The notes beneath the pieces were generated by a model that worked only from the letters and a program-made list of their open reading frames with translations, had not been told where the DNA came from and searched no databases. The translations under genes and the position numbers were made by a program. A stretch of DNA of 5,722 nucleotides from an uncultured Collinsella sp. (GTDB lineage Bacteria > Actinomycetota > Coriobacteriia > Coriobacteriales > Coriobacteriaceae): assembly GCA_900552875.1 (NCBI GenBank), contig USCS01000106.1, forward strand, positions 1-5,722, given 5' to 3'. Positions 1-5,516 of the stretch are shown here, piece after piece. How positions within the stretch are numbered: the stretch's first letter is position 1; the number at the start of each line of letters is the position of its first letter.

Positions 1-878
1 CCACGGCGCTCTCTAAGATCAAGGAGCAGCAGACTCAAATTGTTAAGGTCGAGGGCAAGGACGGCAAAAAGGCTCCGCAGCGCACTCAGCACAACGAGAT
101 GTCCAACCGCAAGATTGCCGAGGAAATTGCGATCATCCAGGCTTGGATTGAGCAGAATCGCGGTGCCGACACGCCGGTCGCTTCGCGTCGCCAGCGCGCC
201 TACCAGATTTTTAACGATGAGAAGGCCTTTGACGGCAAGCACGGCGAGCGCCTGATTCGGCGTATGACCGAAAAAGGTATCAGCATGCAGGCGATTAAGG
301 TCGCCCCCAACCGCCCCGTGCACTTTACGGGTTTCTTTACGCTGGGCGCCGACAAGCCGTTCATTATGGTCGAGAACCTAGACACCTATGACGAAATCGT
401 CAAGCTCCTGCGCGGCCGCAAGCACGCCAAGCTTTTTGGCACCAAGGTGGGCGGCGTGATCTTTGGCGGTGGCTGTAAGGCGAGCGTTTCGCACGCACTG
501 GATGATTATCTGGCCGAGATCGGCTATCGCTTTAACTATGTCTACTACGTGGGCGACATCGACCGAGAGGGTGCGCGCATTGTCGAGCAGACCCGTAACG
601 CCAATGTGGTAGAGATTCGCCTGCATGCCGGTATGTATCGCGCCATGCTTGCCGAGCACAAGCGTCGCGTGAAGGCCGGCGGAGAGTGCGAACCCGCAGC
701 TGCCAACCAGGGTGTGCCGCAGAACCTGGCGGCGACGATCAAGGATCTGCCCATGGTCACGCGCGTGCAGTTCCGCAACGTGCTGCGCGAGGGCGGACGC
801 ATTCCACAGGAGATTCTGATGACCGCCGACTATCGGGATGGCGACTCGGGAAGCTTCGACCGCATGCTGAACAACTAA
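1..878 (+). CDS. JetD-like (DUF2220) Toprim-domain protein, 5' end missing
   Basis: The reading frame is already open at base 3 and runs to the stop at 876-878, giving 291 visible residues. The ATG at 99 is therefore probably internal. The visible part matches my knowledge of the DUF2220/JetD C-terminal domain. It has an RAYQIFNDEKAFD block (visible residues about 64-76), like the family's 'R-IFgDEK' region. The Toprim acidic residue sits in VENLDTYDE (Glu124), followed by a Gly-rich VIFGGGCKAS stretch and the Toprim DxD in YYVGDIDREGARI (Asp185, Asp187). JetD/MksG proteins are the nucleases of condensin-like Wadjet complexes (JetA, B, C plus D), which cleave circular plasmid DNA. jetD is often the last gene of such an operon, and here nothing on the same strand follows for about 985 bp, which fits. 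The rest of the operon is not visible, so an orphan DUF2220 protein is equally possible. No terminator is evident after the stop. Family call fairly sure; system membership not shown. Confidence 0.72.
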   Translation, partial: TALSKIKEQQTQIVKVEGKDGKKAPQRTQHNEMSNRKIAEEIAIIQAWIEQNRGADTPVASRRQRAYQIFNDEKAFDGKHGERLIRRMTEKGISMQAIKVAPNRPVHFTGFFTLGADKPFIMVENLDTYDEIVKLLRGRKHAKLFGTKVGGVIFGGGCKASVSHALDDYLAEIGYRFNYVYYVGDIDREGARIVEQTRNANVVEIRLHAGMYRAMLAEHKRRVKAGGECEPAAANQGVPQNLAATIKDLPMVTRVQFRNVLREGGRIPQEILMTADYRDGDSGSFDRMLNN

Positions 879-1002
879 ATTCCGCTCTCCCGGGGCCTGT
901 CGTGGCTTGGTTGTTGCATGCGGCTCGCTTTTCGGAACGGGGCTGATAGGCGTGCCTCAAAAAATCTACCCCAGTCGCTGTGTAGGGTGTCTATAAAGAG
1001 CC

Positions 1003-1032
1003 GTGGCCAAAAAACATCAAATATGAGTACTG
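1003..1032 (+). repeat. Left inverted-repeat arm
   Basis: The arm begins GTGGCCAAAAAAC and ends CAAATATGAGTACTG. Its reverse complement recurs at 1203-1232 with only two differences (AT at 1016-1017 against GG in the partner). Such a long near-perfect match, about 170 bp apart, is not expected by chance. Confidence 0.9.
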
Positions 1033-1202
1033 ATATTCTTTTAGTAGCAGTAATTTTGACCACATTTAAGGTGATTTGACGTGTCGATCGAGCAGATAAG
1101 CTGCCGTATCTCCTCAAGTGTTCATTAAAGGAAGACCTTGATGCGAATAAATCTCATTAAGATCTTCTTTTATTAACGAAAATAATGTAGCTACAACGGT
1201 AA

Positions 1203-1232
1203 CAGTACTCATATTTGCCGTTTTTTGGCCAC
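1203..1232 (-). repeat. Right inverted-repeat arm
   Basis: Read on the minus strand this arm starts GTGGCCAAAAAACGGC and ends AAATATGAGTACTG, matching the left arm at 28 of 30 bases. Just inside the arms similarity falls quickly, with about 15 of 26 bases matching when aligned without gaps. The conserved unit is thus essentially the 30-mer. Confidence 0.9.
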
Positions 1233-1267
1233 AGTCCTTCGGAGGGTCCTCGAAAATAGTCCCGAGC

Positions 1268-1296
1268 CGGCACTTTAGGAACGTCCCTAAGTGCCG
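1268..1296. repeat. Bulged hairpin, function unknown
   Basis: CGGCAC (1268-1273) pairs with GTGCCG (1291-1296), and TTAGG (1275-1279) pairs with CCTAA (1286-1290). This gives 11 base pairs with a single bulged T at 1274 and a six-base loop AACGTC. No T-run follows directly on either strand, so it is not a convincing intrinsic terminator. It lies 36 bp right of the inverted-repeat segment and just left of the first G+C-rich repeat copy. Confidence 0.6.
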
Positions 1297-1299
1297 ACA

Positions 1300-1368
1300 C
1301 CGCGTCTGCCTGCGGTGGCCGCGCGCCGCTGCGTCGCTCCGCATCCTTGCGGGTTCGGATCCCTCCGC
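1300..1368 (+). repeat. G+C-rich repeat copy A with T-arm-like end
   Basis: This copy has two blocks that recur in the same order further right. The first (1300-1338) corresponds to 1433-1473 with a few substitutions and a 2-nt length difference. The second (1339-1368) matches 1521-1550 at 27 of 30 positions and contains GGGTTCGGATCCCTC (1351-1365), which resembles a tRNA T-arm. In this copy the two blocks are directly adjacent. Confidence 0.75.
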
Positions 1369-1432
1369 TTGGCGGCGTTGGCTCGATTTGCTTGACGTGA
1401 GGGGCTCTTGGCTGGTGTGGGACGGAGGGATT

Positions 1433-1550
1433 CCGCGTCCGCCTGGTCGGCGGCCGCGCCCCGCTGCGTCGCTTCGCTCCTTGCGTGCTGCGCTGGAAAA
1501 CGCTTCGCGTTTCCTCAGCTCCGCACCCTTGCGGGTTCGAATCCCTCTGC
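1433..1550 (+). repeat. G+C-rich repeat copy B, with 47-nt insert, T-arm-like end
   Basis: The blocks at 1433-1473 and 1521-1550 are the counterparts of copy A, but they are separated by 47 extra bases (1474-1520). The insert contains an imperfect hairpin, GGAAAACGC-TTC-GCGTTTCC (about 1495-1514). The copy ends with GGGTTCGAATCCCTC (1533-1547), identical to the T-arm of the neighbouring tRNA-Val but on the opposite strand. No D-arm, anticodon arm or matching 5' acceptor strand is present, so it is not a tRNA gene. Confidence 0.75.
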
Positions 1551-1559
1551 GATGGGCCC

Positions 1560-1590
1560 AAAAAAGAAAGGCTCCCATTGCTGGGAGCCT
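1560..1590 (-). terminator. Intrinsic terminator of tRNA-Val
   Basis: Read on the minus strand, AGGCTCCC (1590-1583) pairs with GGGAGCCT (1576-1569) around a six-base loop. It is followed immediately by a T-rich tract (TTTCTTTTTT, with the first T's shared with the stem base). The hairpin begins 10 nt after the tRNA CCA end. It is a textbook rho-independent terminator for the tRNA transcript. Confidence 0.88.
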
Positions 1591-1600
1591 AACAATTCAG

Positions 1601-1676
1601 TGGTGGGCGATGAGGGATTCGAACCCCCAGCCTTGTGCGTGTAAAGCACCTGCGCTAACCGTTGCGCCAATCGCCC
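1601..1676 (-). tRNA. tRNA-Val (anticodon UAC)
   Basis: The 76-nt minus-strand sequence folds as a cloverleaf. The acceptor GGGCGAT/ATCGCCC is a perfect 7 bp and the D stem is GCGC/GCGC. The anticodon loop TTTACAC carries anticodon TAC at positions 34-36. The T arm is GGGGG-TTCGAAT-CCCTC with one G-T wobble. The discriminator is A and CCA is encoded. TAC reads GUA and probably GUG valine codons. One oddity is a G-A mismatch at the top pair of the anticodon stem (27-43), which leaves four good pairs. The gene stands alone with its own promoter and terminator, and is divergent from asnB. Confidence 0.95.
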
Positions 1677-1686
1677 GTGCGGAGAG

Positions 1687-1692
1687 AGTATA
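1687..1692 (-). promoter_or_regulatory. -10 element for tRNA-Val
   Basis: On the minus strand TATACT lies 10 nt upstream of the tRNA 5' end at 1676, so transcription would start almost at the mature 5' end. The region 16-18 nt further upstream (about 1709-1716) reads GTGAAT/GGTGAA, a poor match to TTGACA. The -35 element is therefore uncertain. Confidence 0.65.
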
Positions 1693-1806
1693 GCAAAACA
1701 ATCGCCCCATTCACCTCATATCCATTAAAGGTAACTCGCGCGTGTCACAGCGGAGCTGATTCAGTTGAGATTGCCTGAACATTCCGCCCCTCTTTACGCC
1801 CTCGGG

Positions 1807-1812
1807 TATACT
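1807..1812 (+). promoter_or_regulatory. -10 element for asnB
   Basis: TATACT is found 51 bp before the asnB start, the same hexamer as in the divergent tRNA promoter. The bases at the expected -35 position (about 1784-1789, CCGCCC) do not match consensus. The promoter may rely on an activator or on the preceding GGG. A leader of about 45 nt follows. I see no T-box, attenuator hairpin or riboswitch in it. Confidence 0.55.
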
Positions 1813-1850
1813 CAAAAGCTACTGATTCGATTTGATGCCCAGCAACAGCA

Positions 1851-1856
1851 GAGGGG
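1851..1856 (+). promoter_or_regulatory. Ribosome binding site of asnB
   Basis: GAGGGG lies 7 nt before the ATG at 1864. It supports this start, which also puts the essential Cys directly after Met. Confidence 0.75.
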
Positions 1857-1863
1857 ATAGTAT

Positions 1864-3744
1864 ATGTGCGGTTTTGTCGGTTTTGTCGGTGGGACGGATA
1901 ACCAATCCGAGGTGCTCACCAAGATGATGGACCGCATCGTCCATCGCGGTCCCGACATGGGCGGTCAGTTTATCGACGGCCGCGTTGCCCTGGGCTTCCG
2001 CCGCCTGTCGATCCTCGACCTGACCGAGGCCGGCGCTCAACCCATGGCCAACGAGGACGGCAGCGTCGTCATTGTCTTCAACGGCGAGATCTACAACTTC
2101 CAAGAACTCCGTTCCGAGCTCGAGGCCAAGGGCTACAAGTTCCACTGCGGCGCCGACACCGAGAGCCTCCTGCACGGCTACGAGGAGTGGGGCGAGGCCG
2201 TCCTCGATCGCCTGCGCGGTATGTATGCCTTCGTCATCTGGGACAAAAAGAAGAACAAGCTTTTTGGCGCCCGCGACATCTTTGGCATCAAGCCGCTTTA
2301 CTACTATCCCATGGCCGATGCGGGCGACGGCGCTCCGGGCGTGCTCTTTGGTTCCGAGATTAAGAGCTTCCTGGACTACCCGCACTTCCACAAGGCGGTC
2401 AACAAAAAGGCCCTGCGTCCGTACATGACGCTGCAGTATTCGGCAACCGAGGAGACCTTCTTCGAGGGTGTCTACAAGCTGCCGCCGGCGCACTACTTTA
2501 CCGTCGATATCCCGACCGGCAAGATGAACATCGAGCGCTACTGGGATTGCGATTACTCTGCCGTCGAGAAGCCGTTCGAGGAGTACGTCGACGAGCTGGA
2601 CGAGGTCGTGCACGAGAGCGTCGAGGCCCATCGCATCGCCGACGTCAAGGTCGCGTCGTTCCTCTCCGGTGGCGTCGACTCCAGCTACATCGCCGCTTGC
2701 CTCATGCCCGACAAGACCTTCTCGGTGGGCTTTGACTACAAGAACTTCAACGAGACCAACTACGCCAAGGAGCTTTCCGATAAGCTCGGCGTCGAGAACG
2801 TTCGCAAGATGATTACCGCCGACGAGTTCTTCGGTGCGCTCGAGGACATCCAGTATCACATGGACGAGCCGCAGTCCAACTTGTCTTCCGTGCCGCTGTG
2901 GTTCTTGGCCGAGATGGCCCGCAAGGACGTCACCGTCGTGCTTTCGGGCGAAGGTGCCGACGAGCTCTTTGGCGGCTACGCCTACTACGAGGACACGGTC
3001 CCGGTGCGCAAGTACAAAAAGATGGTGCCGCTGCCCATCCGTCGCGCGCTCGGTAACCTGGCGCTGCATATGCCGTACTTCAAGGGACATAACTTCCTGG
3101 TCAAGGGTGCCGAGATCCCCGAGAAGTCGTTCCTGGGACAGGCTCTGGTATGGCCGGAGCGCGAGGTCGACGGCGTGCTCAAGCCCGAGTACAACACCGG
3201 CGACGGCGCCTTCGAGCTTGCCGCTCCCATCTACGCGCGCGTGAAGGGTCAGCCCGAGCTGGTCAAGAAGCAGTACCTGGACATGAACATGTGGCTCCCG
3301 GGCGACATTCTGCTCAAGGCCGACAAGATGTGCATGGCGCACTCGCTGGAGCTGCGCGTGCCCTTCCTGGACCGCAAAGTCATGGAGTTCGCCGAGCACA
3401 TTCCCGACCGCTACCGCATCAACGAGAACGGCAACAAACAGGTACTCCGCCACGCTGCCAACAAGTCGCTGCCCGATGAGTGGGCCACCCGTCCCAAGGT
3501 GGGCTTCCCGGTGCCGATTGTCTACTGGCTGCGCGAGCAAAAGTGGTACGACTATGTCAAGGAGTACTTCACCGCGCCGTGGGCAAGCGAGTTCTTCGAT
3601 ACCGATGAGCTCATGCACCTGCTCGATCTGCACTTTGCGGGCAAGGGCGATTTCCAGCGCAAGATCTATACGCCGCTCGTGTTCCTGGTGTGGTACAAGC
3701 GCTTCTTTATCGACGAGGACCAGCCCGCTGTTCAGGCTGCCTAG
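1864..3744 (+). CDS. asnB: Asparagine synthase (glutamine-hydrolysing)
   Basis: The enzyme makes L-asparagine from L-aspartate, ATP and glutamine-derived ammonia in the cytosol. The 626 residues match the usual length of bacterial long-form AsnB. The N-terminal class II glutaminase domain (about 2-215) begins MCGFVGF, with Cys2 as the nucleophile once Met is removed. It also shows RGPD (28-31), RRLSI (46-50), FNGEIYN (72-78) and the glutamine-site Asp98. The C-terminal synthetase domain (about 240-600) carries the PP-loop SGGVDSS (268-274), SGEGADELFGGY (361-372) and the LLKADKMCMAHSLELRVPFLD block (483-503). Every key motif is intact, so both activities are expected. A related amidotransferase that amidates a cell-wall or other carboxylate is a less likely alternative. 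The gene sits alone between its own promoter and a strong terminator. Confidence 0.95.
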   Translation: MCGFVGFVGGTDNQSEVLTKMMDRIVHRGPDMGGQFIDGRVALGFRRLSILDLTEAGAQPMANEDGSVVIVFNGEIYNFQELRSELEAKGYKFHCGADTESLLHGYEEWGEAVLDRLRGMYAFVIWDKKKNKLFGARDIFGIKPLYYYPMADAGDGAPGVLFGSEIKSFLDYPHFHKAVNKKALRPYMTLQYSATEETFFEGVYKLPPAHYFTVDIPTGKMNIERYWDCDYSAVEKPFEEYVDELDEVVHESVEAHRIADVKVASFLSGGVDSSYIAACLMPDKTFSVGFDYKNFNETNYAKELSDKLGVENVRKMITADEFFGALEDIQYHMDEPQSNLSSVPLWFLAEMARKDVTVVLSGEGADELFGGYAYYEDTVPVRKYKKMVPLPIRRALGNLALHMPYFKGHNFLVKGAEIPEKSFLGQALVWPEREVDGVLKPEYNTGDGAFELAAPIYARVKGQPELVKKQYLDMNMWLPGDILLKADKMCMAHSLELRVPFLDRKVMEFAEHIPDRYRINENGNKQVLRHAANKSLPDEWATRPKVGFPVPIVYWLREQKWYDYVKEYFTAPWASEFFDTDELMHLLDLHFAGKGDFQRKIYTPLVFLVWYKRFFIDEDQPAVQAA

Positions 3745-3770
3745 CCTCGGCTTACGAACGCCTGCGCGTA

Positions 3771-3794
3771 ACGGCTCCTCCGGGAGCCGTTTTT
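3771..3794 (+). terminator. Intrinsic terminator after asnB
   Basis: CGGCTCC (3772-3778) pairs with GGAGCCG (3783-3789) and A3771 with T3790 around a four-base loop, followed by a run of T's (3790-3794). It begins 26 nt after the asnB stop. It should largely insulate murE from asnB transcription. Confidence 0.9.
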
Positions 3795-3812
3795 GCGTGG
3801 GTGCGTTTCAGT

Positions 3813-3821
3813 TACTATAAA
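3813..3821 (+). promoter_or_regulatory. Possible -10 region for murE
   Basis: TACTATAAA is the only A+T-rich hexamer region between the asnB terminator and murE. Overlapping hexamers TACTAT and TATAAA are both possible. A -35 would fall in the T-run of the terminator (about 3790-3796), where TTTTGC is only a weak match. Given that a strong terminator precedes murE, a promoter in this roughly 60-bp gap is likely, but its exact position is uncertain. Confidence 0.4.
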
Positions 3822-3844
3822 ACCGTCCCTGCCAAATGGCTGAG

Positions 3845-3852
3845 AAAGGTGA
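3845..3852 (+). promoter_or_regulatory. Ribosome binding site of murE
   Basis: AAAGGTGA lies just before the ATG at 3856, with the AGGTG core 4 nt from the start. It supports the annotated start. Confidence 0.65.
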
Positions 3853-3855
3853 AAG

Positions 3856-5418
3856 ATGCACCATTCGGATTCCGCGACCGTGACCACGGTCGATACGCTT
3901 GCCAAGCTTCTCGATGTGTGCGGCGAGCTGCGCTCATCAGAGCAGGTTGACGAGCGTGCCGTGACCGGCTGCTCGTTTGATTCGCGCGCGGTCTCGGCAG
4001 GTGACGTATTCTTTTGCAAAGGTGCTGCCTTTAAGCCCGCGTTTTTGAGCATGGCGCTCGATGCGGGCGCCGTCGCATTTGTGTGCGAGGAGTCGCTGGT
4101 CGAGTCTCTGGAGCCGCTGGCGCAGGAGAGCGGTGCTGCGATGCTGGTTGTTGATAGTGTTCGCACGGCCATGGCCCTGTTGCCGCCGGAGGTCTACGAC
4201 CGTCCCGACCACGACGTCAAGATCGTGGGTATCACCGGTACCAAGGGAAAGACCACGGCCGCTTTTATGCTCCAGTCGATTATCAAAGCGGCGGGCGAGT
4301 CCTGCGGCATGATCGGCTCGGTGAGTACCGACGATGGCATCGAGTGCTACGAGAGCACCAATACTACGCCCGAGGCCCCCGAGGTCTGGCGCCATATCGC
4401 CAACTGCCGCACGTCCGGTCGCCAGTCCATGGTCATGGAGGTTTCGAGCCAGGCGCTCAAGTACCAACGCGTCGAGAATCTGCCGTTTGACGTGGCGTGC
4501 TTCCTCAACATCGGCCGCGACCACATCTCGCCGATCGAACACCCCACGTTTGAGGATTATTTTGAGAGCAAACTCAGGATCTTTGACCAGGCAAAGACCG
4601 CCGTGGTGAATCTAGGCACCGAAGAGGTTGACCGTGTGCTAGAGGCAGCGTCGACGGCCGATCGCTTGGTGACCGTTGGGGTCGAGCATCCCGAGGCGAG
4701 CCTGTGGGCAAGCGACGTACGCATGGTCGGCTTTAGCATCGAGTTCAACTTGCATGGCCTGTGTGCCGACGAGTCCGAGACGGGGGAGAAGGTCCTGCTG
4801 GGCATCGCGGGCGACTTTAACGTGGAAAACGCGCTGGTCGCTATCGCCGCTGCGCGCGAGATCGGCATCGGTATCGAGGCTATCAAGAAGGGCCTCTCCA
4901 AACTGCGTGTGCCGGGCCGTATGGAGGTCGTGGAGTCGAAGGACGGCCGCGTGATCTGCGTCGTCGACTATGCGCACAACCAGCTTTCGTTCCGTTCGCT
5001 TTTCTCGTCGGTGAAGCGCGCGTTTCCCGCTAGCCCCGTCATTGCGCTGTTTGGCGCTGCCGGCGGCAAGGCGCAGGAGCGCCGCGAGCAGCTTCCGCGC
5101 GAGGCCGCACCGTATTCCGACCTGATGATCTTTGCCAACGAGGATCCAGCTCACGAGGACCCGATGAAGGTCTGTCGCGAGCTTGCCGAGCATGTTCCCG
5201 ACGATACGCCGAACAAGATCATCCTCGACCGCGAAGCCGCTGTGCATGCGGCGTTCAAGGCGGCGCGCGAGGAGTACGTCAACCCCGATGCTCCCACCAT
5301 TGTCTTGCTGCTGGCAAAGGGTGACGAAGAGCTCATGCACGTGGGCGACGAGTTCGTGCCCATCGAGAGCGACCTTTCGTTGGCCAATCGTCTGATCGAT
5401 GTTACCCAGTTTGACTAA
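3856..5418 (+). CDS. murE: UDP-MurNAc-L-Ala-D-Glu:amino-acid ligase (MurE), non-DAP type
   Basis: Cytosolic Mur ligase that adds the third, diamino residue of the peptidoglycan stem peptide with ATP. The 520 residues contain the MurE N-terminal domain (CSFDSRAVSAGDVFF, about 37-51, and CKGAAFKPAFL). The central ATPase domain has Walker A GTKGKTT (128-134), TTPE (170-173), MEVSSQAL (194-201) and NIGRDHISPIEHPTFEDYF followed by Lys239, the likely carbamylated lysine. The C-terminal domain has VPGRMEVV, DYAHN and FGAAGGKAQERRE. The DAP-recognition DNPR is replaced by EDPA (429-432, in ANEDPAHEDP), and the usual GKGHE becomes AKGDE. Family knowledge says DNPR marks DAP enzymes and that Lys-type enzymes lack the Arg, so lysine or ornithine is more likely here. 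Collinsella is, to my memory, of an ornithine-containing A4-beta wall type, which would fit. A MurE paralogue with a different role remains possible. Confidence 0.88.
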   Translation: MHHSDSATVTTVDTLAKLLDVCGELRSSEQVDERAVTGCSFDSRAVSAGDVFFCKGAAFKPAFLSMALDAGAVAFVCEESLVESLEPLAQESGAAMLVVDSVRTAMALLPPEVYDRPDHDVKIVGITGTKGKTTAAFMLQSIIKAAGESCGMIGSVSTDDGIECYESTNTTPEAPEVWRHIANCRTSGRQSMVMEVSSQALKYQRVENLPFDVACFLNIGRDHISPIEHPTFEDYFESKLRIFDQAKTAVVNLGTEEVDRVLEAASTADRLVTVGVEHPEASLWASDVRMVGFSIEFNLHGLCADESETGEKVLLGIAGDFNVENALVAIAAAREIGIGIEAIKKGLSKLRVPGRMEVVESKDGRVICVVDYAHNQLSFRSLFSSVKRAFPASPVIALFGAAGGKAQERREQLPREAAPYSDLMIFANEDPAHEDPMKVCRELAEHVPDDTPNKIILDREAAVHAAFKAAREEYVNPDAPTIVLLLAKGDEELMHVGDEFVPIESDLSLANRLIDVTQFD

Positions 5419-5427
5419 TGAACCATG

Positions 5428-5460
5428 ATGGCGGCGGCGCCCTGAGTGCGCTGTCGCCAT
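5428..5460 (+). other. Hairpin after murE, possible terminator or mRNA 3' structure
   Basis: Bases 5428-5440 pair with 5448-5460 through 13 pairs, including two G-T wobbles, around a seven-base loop. It lies 9 nt after the murE stop. No T-run follows (aagcgtgttccc), so it is not a canonical intrinsic terminator. It may still end or stabilise the murE mRNA. Confidence 0.5.
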
Positions 5461-5516
5461 AAGCGTGTTCCCTCAATCAAAACATGCCGTCCAAGTCCAA
5501 ACCCTTCTACGTAAAC

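Larger units (their letters stand above)
1003..1232. mobile_element. A+T-rich 230-bp segment with terminal inverted repeats (MITE-like)
   Basis: The segment is bounded by 30-bp inverted repeats that match at 28 of 30 positions. My hand count gives about 36% G+C (83 of 230), well below the flanking genes. It has no transposase and no substantial ORF. Size, inverted ends and composition fit a non-autonomous miniature element or an intergenic palindromic repeat. I found no target-site duplication: the flanks read aaagagcc on the left and agtccttc on the right. A mobile origin is therefore unproven. Alternatives are a regulatory palindrome or a horizontally acquired remnant. Confidence 0.4.
879..1559. 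other. Gene-free convergent intergenic region with repeats
   Basis: This stretch separates the plus-strand JetD-like gene from the minus-strand tRNA-Val. I see no credible protein gene in it. Open frames on the minus strand between 1114 and 1578 read through repeat DNA and produce the 'RDSNPQ'-type peptide typical of spurious ORFs over tRNA T-arm sequence. Bases 879-1002 show nothing I can name. The rest holds an inverted-repeat A+T-rich segment (1003-1232), a bulged hairpin (1268-1296) and two G+C-rich repeat copies (1300-1368 and 1433-1550), annotated separately. Confidence 0.75.

Noticed and set aside
1003..1550. CRISPR array
   Set aside because: The repeats are inverted or occur as only two diverged copies, without regular spacing or unique spacers, and no cas gene is visible.
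1521..1560. A tRNA gene or pseudogene on the plus strand
   Set aside because: Only the T-arm-like part is present. No D-arm, anticodon arm, matching acceptor 5' strand or CCA could be found.
1114..1578. Minus-strand frames of 154 and 134 codons through the repeats
   Set aside because: They cross repeat copies, and the translation contains the RDSNPQ-like string produced by T-arm sequence. They have no ribosome site or protein-like composition.
1533..1626. att-site pair formed by the tRNA-Val T-arm and its copy at 1533-1547
   Set aside because: The two copies are in opposite orientation and only 15 bp long. Integration at a tRNA 3' end leaves direct repeats, and no integrase is present in the window.
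1388..1693. Plus-strand frames over the repeat copy and the tRNA-Val gene
   Set aside because: The frame reads antisense through the tRNA (MRDSNPQPCA-type peptide), a well-known kind of spurious ORF.
1812..1863. T-box or other riboswitch in the asnB leader
   Set aside because: The leader is only about 45 nt with no stable hairpin or T-box core, too short for such an element.
1819..3633. Long antisense open frame (604 codons) across asnB
   Set aside because: It mirrors an intact, motif-complete asnB on the plus strand. Long antisense frames are expected with G/C-rich third positions, and its Leu/Val/His-rich translation matches no family I know.
4639..5460. Antisense frame (273 codons) opposite the end of murE
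   Set aside because: Shadow of the murE coding frame, with no ribosome site and no recognisable domain.
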